A stretch of DNA of 64,000 bases from assembly GCF_006716675.1 (NCBI RefSeq), contig NZ_VFPM01000001.1, positions 1,426,001 through 1,490,000 on the forward strand. Direction: 5' to 3'. Positions 61,888 through 64,000 of the stretch are shown here, piece after piece (the stretch's first letter is position 1; every line of letters begins with the position of its first letter). The notes under the pieces were generated by a model. The model worked only from the letters and a program-made list of their open reading frames with translations, did no database searches and was not told the origin of the DNA. This DNA is from Humibacillus xanthopallidus. GTDB taxonomy: Bacteria; Actinomycetota; Actinomycetes; Actinomycetales; Dermatophilaceae. The translations under genes and the position numbers were made by a program.

Positions 61888-62661
61888 TCAGGCGTCGCGC
61901 GTGACCGAGTGGAGGGACGCTCGCGCGTGGCCCGCGGCCTCGCGGGTGAGCATCGCGGTGACCGCCGACGAGGGCTCGATGCCGAGCTCCTCGACGAAGG
62001 TGCGGCGGCAGAGGTCGAAGGCCCGGCGCGCCTCGGCGACGTTGCCCTCGGCGAGGTGGATGGAGATGACGGCGCGGTGGGCGCTCTCGCGCAGGTCGTC
62101 GGCGCGGAGCGCTGCGAGGGCCGACTCGAGGGCCAGCCCGTAGCGCCCCTGCTCGGCGAGCTGACCGGCCGCCGCCTCGAGGACGTGCAGCCGCAGCTGG
62201 TGGAGCCGCTCGCGCTCGGCGTCGAGCCAGGGGTCGTCCCAGTCGGGCAGCAGCTCGCCCGGCCCGGCCCCTCCGTCGACGGAGATCGTGTCGGTGCCGC
62301 CCTGGAGCACGGCGTGCGCCCGGTCGATGAGGTCGGTGACGTCGACGTCTGCCGCGAGGCCGAGCTCGACGATGCCGTGCGCCGACACGACGAGGCCCGG
62401 TGCCGCCTGGTTGACCCGCCAGATGCCGGTCCGCAGGCTCGCGAGGGCACGGTGCTCGGTCGTGCCCGACCAGAGCAGTCCCGCGAGGCGGCTGCGGCCC
62501 GTGCGGCCGCGCAGTGCGAGCAGGGCCACGAGCCGCTGGGCGCCCGCGGGCAGCGCGACGGACCGGCCGTCGACGTCGACGGCGAAGGCGCCGAGCATCC
62601 TGATGGAAACGACGGGTGTTGCCCTGCGTCCTGGCAGCCGCACCCCCGAGTGCTCCGTCAC
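61888..62661 (-). CDS. SARP-family transcriptional activator (winged helix + BTAD)
   Basis: A 257-residue regulator. The N-terminal OmpR-type winged helix is VSIRMLGAFAVDVDGRSVAL through RSRLAGLLWSGTTEHRALAS (about 20-80). The bacterial activator domain (BTAD, TPR-like) follows (DVTDLIDRAHAVLQGGTDTI; LLPDWDDPWLDAERERLHQL; LRADDLRESAHRAVISIHLA; RRAFDLCRRTFVEELGIEPS). GTG 62661 has AGGAGG 7 nt upstream. It is divergent from the contractile-injection genes, whose promoter carries SARP-type direct repeats. It is the likely activator of that cluster. Confidence 0.88.
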   Translation of the reverse strand: MTEHSGVRLPGRRATPVVSIRMLGAFAVDVDGRSVALPAGAQRLVALLALRGRTGRSRLAGLLWSGTTEHRALASLRTGIWRVNQAAPGLVVSAHGIVELGLAADVDVTDLIDRAHAVLQGGTDTISVDGGAGPGELLPDWDDPWLDAERERLHQLRLHVLEAAAGQLAEQGRYGLALESALAALRADDLRESAHRAVISIHLAEGNVAEARRAFDLCRRTFVEELGIEPSSAVTAMLTREAAGHARASLHSVTRDA

Positions 62662-62905
62662 GACGTCACCTCCTGCGCATCGCATGGGTCGTCTCGCCGG
62701 GACCGACGTCGACACGGGCGGCGAGCCGCCCGCGCCTGGCACCGACCTTGTTGCAGGTCAAGAGCGCCCAGCCGTGGCGCGTGATACCTGACAGTCTTCG
62801 ACGGTACGCCGTCGGCGCCTCGCCCACTGCCGGTCCGGCAGAACTCGTCCGCCCGAACCGGGCTGCCCGACCGGCTGCCCGACCCGGCGGCTCGACCGGC
62901 CCGGC

Positions 62906-62934
62906 GTGACAGGTGCGTGACACCGACGTGACGT
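62906..62934 (+). promoter_or_regulatory. SARP-type operator: three 11-bp-spaced heptamers
   Basis: GTGACAG (62906), GTGACAC (62917) and GTGACGT (62928) repeat with an exact 11-bp period. The last ends 8 bp before a -10-like CACCAT (62943-62948), which in turn is 7 nt from the ATG at 62956. Both the period and the 8-bp spacing are the classic geometry for SARP activators. Confidence 0.75.
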
Positions 62935-62955
62935 GACCCGAGCACCATCGCCGAC

Positions 62956-63645
62956 ATGAGCAGCTTCCCCGGGAGCCCGCGCACGGTGCCGGGCGCGATC
63001 GTCGCCGTCGACCCGCTGAGCCCGCTCGCGCGCACCGTGATCTTCCAGTACAACCCCGACGAGGTGACCCGCAGCCTGCGACCCCGTGCCGCGCCGTCGG
63101 GCGGCAGCTCGGCGTCCGACGCGCACCGCATCTGGGGAGCACCGACCGAGAGCATCACGATGACCGTCGAGCTCGACGCGACGGACGGCCTCGAGAGCGG
63201 CGACCCCCTCGCGGCCACGACCGGTGTCGCCGGTCGGCTCGCGACGCTCGAGATGCTCCTCTACCCCAACAGCGTCACGATCGTGACGAACGCCGCCCTG
63301 CTGCTCGCGGGCACCATCGAGGTGCTGCCACCCGAGGCGCCGCTGACGGTCCTCGTCTGGGGCCCGGGCCGCGTCGTGCCCGTGCGCGTCGAGAGCCTGA
63401 CGATCCGCGAGCAGGCCTTCACCACGGGGCTCATGCCGATCCGCGCGAGCGTCGACGTCACACTCGACGTGCTCTCCTACAACGACCTCTCACCCACCGA
63501 CCCCGGCTTCGCGCTGTTCCTCGTGCACCAGGTGCTCAAGGAGACGATGGCGTCGGTCGCGGCCGTCGCCTCGGTCGCGGGCGCCGCAGCCGGTGCGCTC
63601 GGTGGCTCGGCGGGCGCCTCCGGCTCGGTCTCGATCGGGGGCTGA
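62956..63645 (+). CDS. Contractile injection system/phage-tail-like baseplate-tube protein
   Basis: A 229-residue structural protein. The opening TVIFQYNPDEVTRSLRPRAA (28-47) is the conserved start of the CIS-tube/LysM adaptor family (Afp7-like) of extracellular contractile injection systems. ALLLAGTIEVLPPEAPLTVL and TIREQAFTTGLMPIRASVDV fit its beta-rich core, and the C-terminus is a low-complexity Ala/Gly/Ser tail. It follows the SARP operator and is first in a plus-strand cluster that leaves the window. Confidence 0.85.
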   Translation: MSSFPGSPRTVPGAIVAVDPLSPLARTVIFQYNPDEVTRSLRPRAAPSGGSSASDAHRIWGAPTESITMTVELDATDGLESGDPLAATTGVAGRLATLEMLLYPNSVTIVTNAALLLAGTIEVLPPEAPLTVLVWGPGRVVPVRVESLTIREQAFTTGLMPIRASVDVTLDVLSYNDLSPTDPGFALFLVHQVLKETMASVAAVASVAGAAAGALGGSAGASGSVSIGG

Positions 63646-63647
63646 CG

Positions 63648-63950
63648 ATGTCGCGCTACTCCGATGTCGAGACGACGACCTACGAGTCGGTCGCCGACGA
63701 CGGCACCCGCCGGCTCGTGCGCCACTACCGCCGGCGCTTCCCGCCCGATCCGGCCGACCACACCACGCTGGCCGAGCACCTTGTCGTGCCCGGAGACCGG
63801 CTCGACCTCATCAGCTTCCGCTACACCGGCGACCCGCTCGGCTTCTGGCGGGTCTGCGACGCGAACGCGGCCCTCGACCCCGACGCCCTCGTCGACGACG
63901 AGGCCGTCGGCACCGAGATCGTCGTGCCCGTGCCGGGGGTGACCGGCTGA
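63648..63950 (+). CDS. LysM-domain contractile injection system protein
   Basis: A 100-residue protein with a LysM-like motif HLVVPGDRLDLISFRYTGDP and GFWRVCDANAALDPDALVDD, as in small LysM baseplate proteins of phage tails and eCIS. It begins 2 nt after the previous stop codon and overlaps the next start (TGATG), so the genes are co-translated. Confidence 0.85.
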   Translation: MSRYSDVETTTYESVADDGTRRLVRHYRRRFPPDPADHTTLAEHLVVPGDRLDLISFRYTGDPLGFWRVCDANAALDPDALVDDEAVGTEIVVPVPGVTG

Positions 63951-64000
63951 TGCCGCTGCTGGGGGTGCACCTCACCGTCCTCGCCGGGCCGACGGTGCCC
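63950..64000 (+). CDS. Next injection-system gene (3' partial), probably gpD/VgrG-like
   Basis: Seventeen codons remain before the window ends, reading MPLLGVHLTVLAGPTVP. Position after the LysM gene matches a phage late-control D/VgrG-like spike-hub gene in many eCIS clusters. Only the gene order supports this call. Confidence 0.45.
   Translation, partial: MPLLGVHLTVLAGPTVP

Noticed and set aside
61888..64000. Prophage tail instead of an injection system
   Set aside because: No phage genes (integrase, capsid, portal, lysis) are visible and a chromosomal-type SARP is adjacent; however, only three genes are in view, so this rejection is provisional.

Overview
The window is high-GC DNA (roughly 70% by eye) with dense, short-spaced genes. 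Gene content and style (mycothiol-type DinB/MDMPI proteins, deazaflavin- and F420-type enzymes, SARP and LacI regulators, an IdeR-type iron box, many GTG starts) point to an actinobacterium. I would guess Micrococcales, possibly Intrasporangiaceae-like, but nothing here fixes the genus. I see no rRNA, tRNA, CRISPR array, transposase or integrase.

Layout. 1-3.5 kb: end of a LuxR regulator, then serS and a lipoprotein on the minus strand. 3.6-9.3 kb: catalase, an ABC-2 exporter pair, and a divergent NarL-type two-component system. 9.4-15 kb: Tat-exported M14 carboxypeptidase, ABC-F ATPase, YihY membrane protein, zwf. 15-22.4 kb: Thr/Pro-rich lipoprotein, Gfo/Idh/MocA oxidoreductase, DinB proteins, a DAG-kinase-like lipid kinase, xylA with its own operator, VOC protein, methyltransferase. 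22.5-27.9 kb: the efeUOB ferrous iron system behind an IdeR/DtxR-like box, then a DUF2461 protein and a flavin monooxygenase.

27.9-33.3 kb: a compact minus-strand operon of an S8 protease with five GYWGGIG repeats, an ECF-type sigma factor, a small Ig-like protein and a large TPR-CHAT protease. A palindrome-rich leader lies in front of it. This is the most intriguing complete system in the window.

33.6-43.7 kb: peptidoglycan-binding lipoprotein, pheA and a DUF4446 protein, a large phosphatase-like membrane protein with a GT2 glycosyltransferase, a DUF5926 protein, a P-loop kinase fused to an LLM oxidoreductase, an RsbW-like kinase, a His-rich PadR regulator and a Ddn-like protein. 43.7-46.2 kb: a cobQ that has lost its glutaminase core next to a cobF-acetyltransferase fusion. 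46.3-51.2 kb: small accessory genes (hydrolase, VOC, GNAT, methyltransferase, DinB, DUF6928-like, DUF1905) and a secreted protein broken by an amber codon. 51.3-57.5 kb: a LacI-controlled sugar ABC operon ending in a GH13 glucosidase. 57.5-61.8 kb: SulP transporter, DoxX-like protein, RNA-ligase-like phosphoesterase, B3/4 protein, frameshifted cupin. 61.9-64 kb: a SARP regulator divergent from the first genes of a contractile-injection-system cluster, which runs off the right edge.

Window-wide signals. (a) The octamer GTATGCCG/CGGCATAC occurs about 42 times in all reading frames and in spacers, far above composition. (b) A dispersed ~25-bp intergenic element occurs six times, once as a perfect 31-bp inverted repeat. 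(c) Many genes have a TANNNT-like box exactly 6-7 nt before the start codon, which suggests widespread leaderless transcription. Several genes look damaged (cobQ, the amber-stopped secreted protein, the cupin, the CHAT start), which may be real decay or base-level sequence errors.
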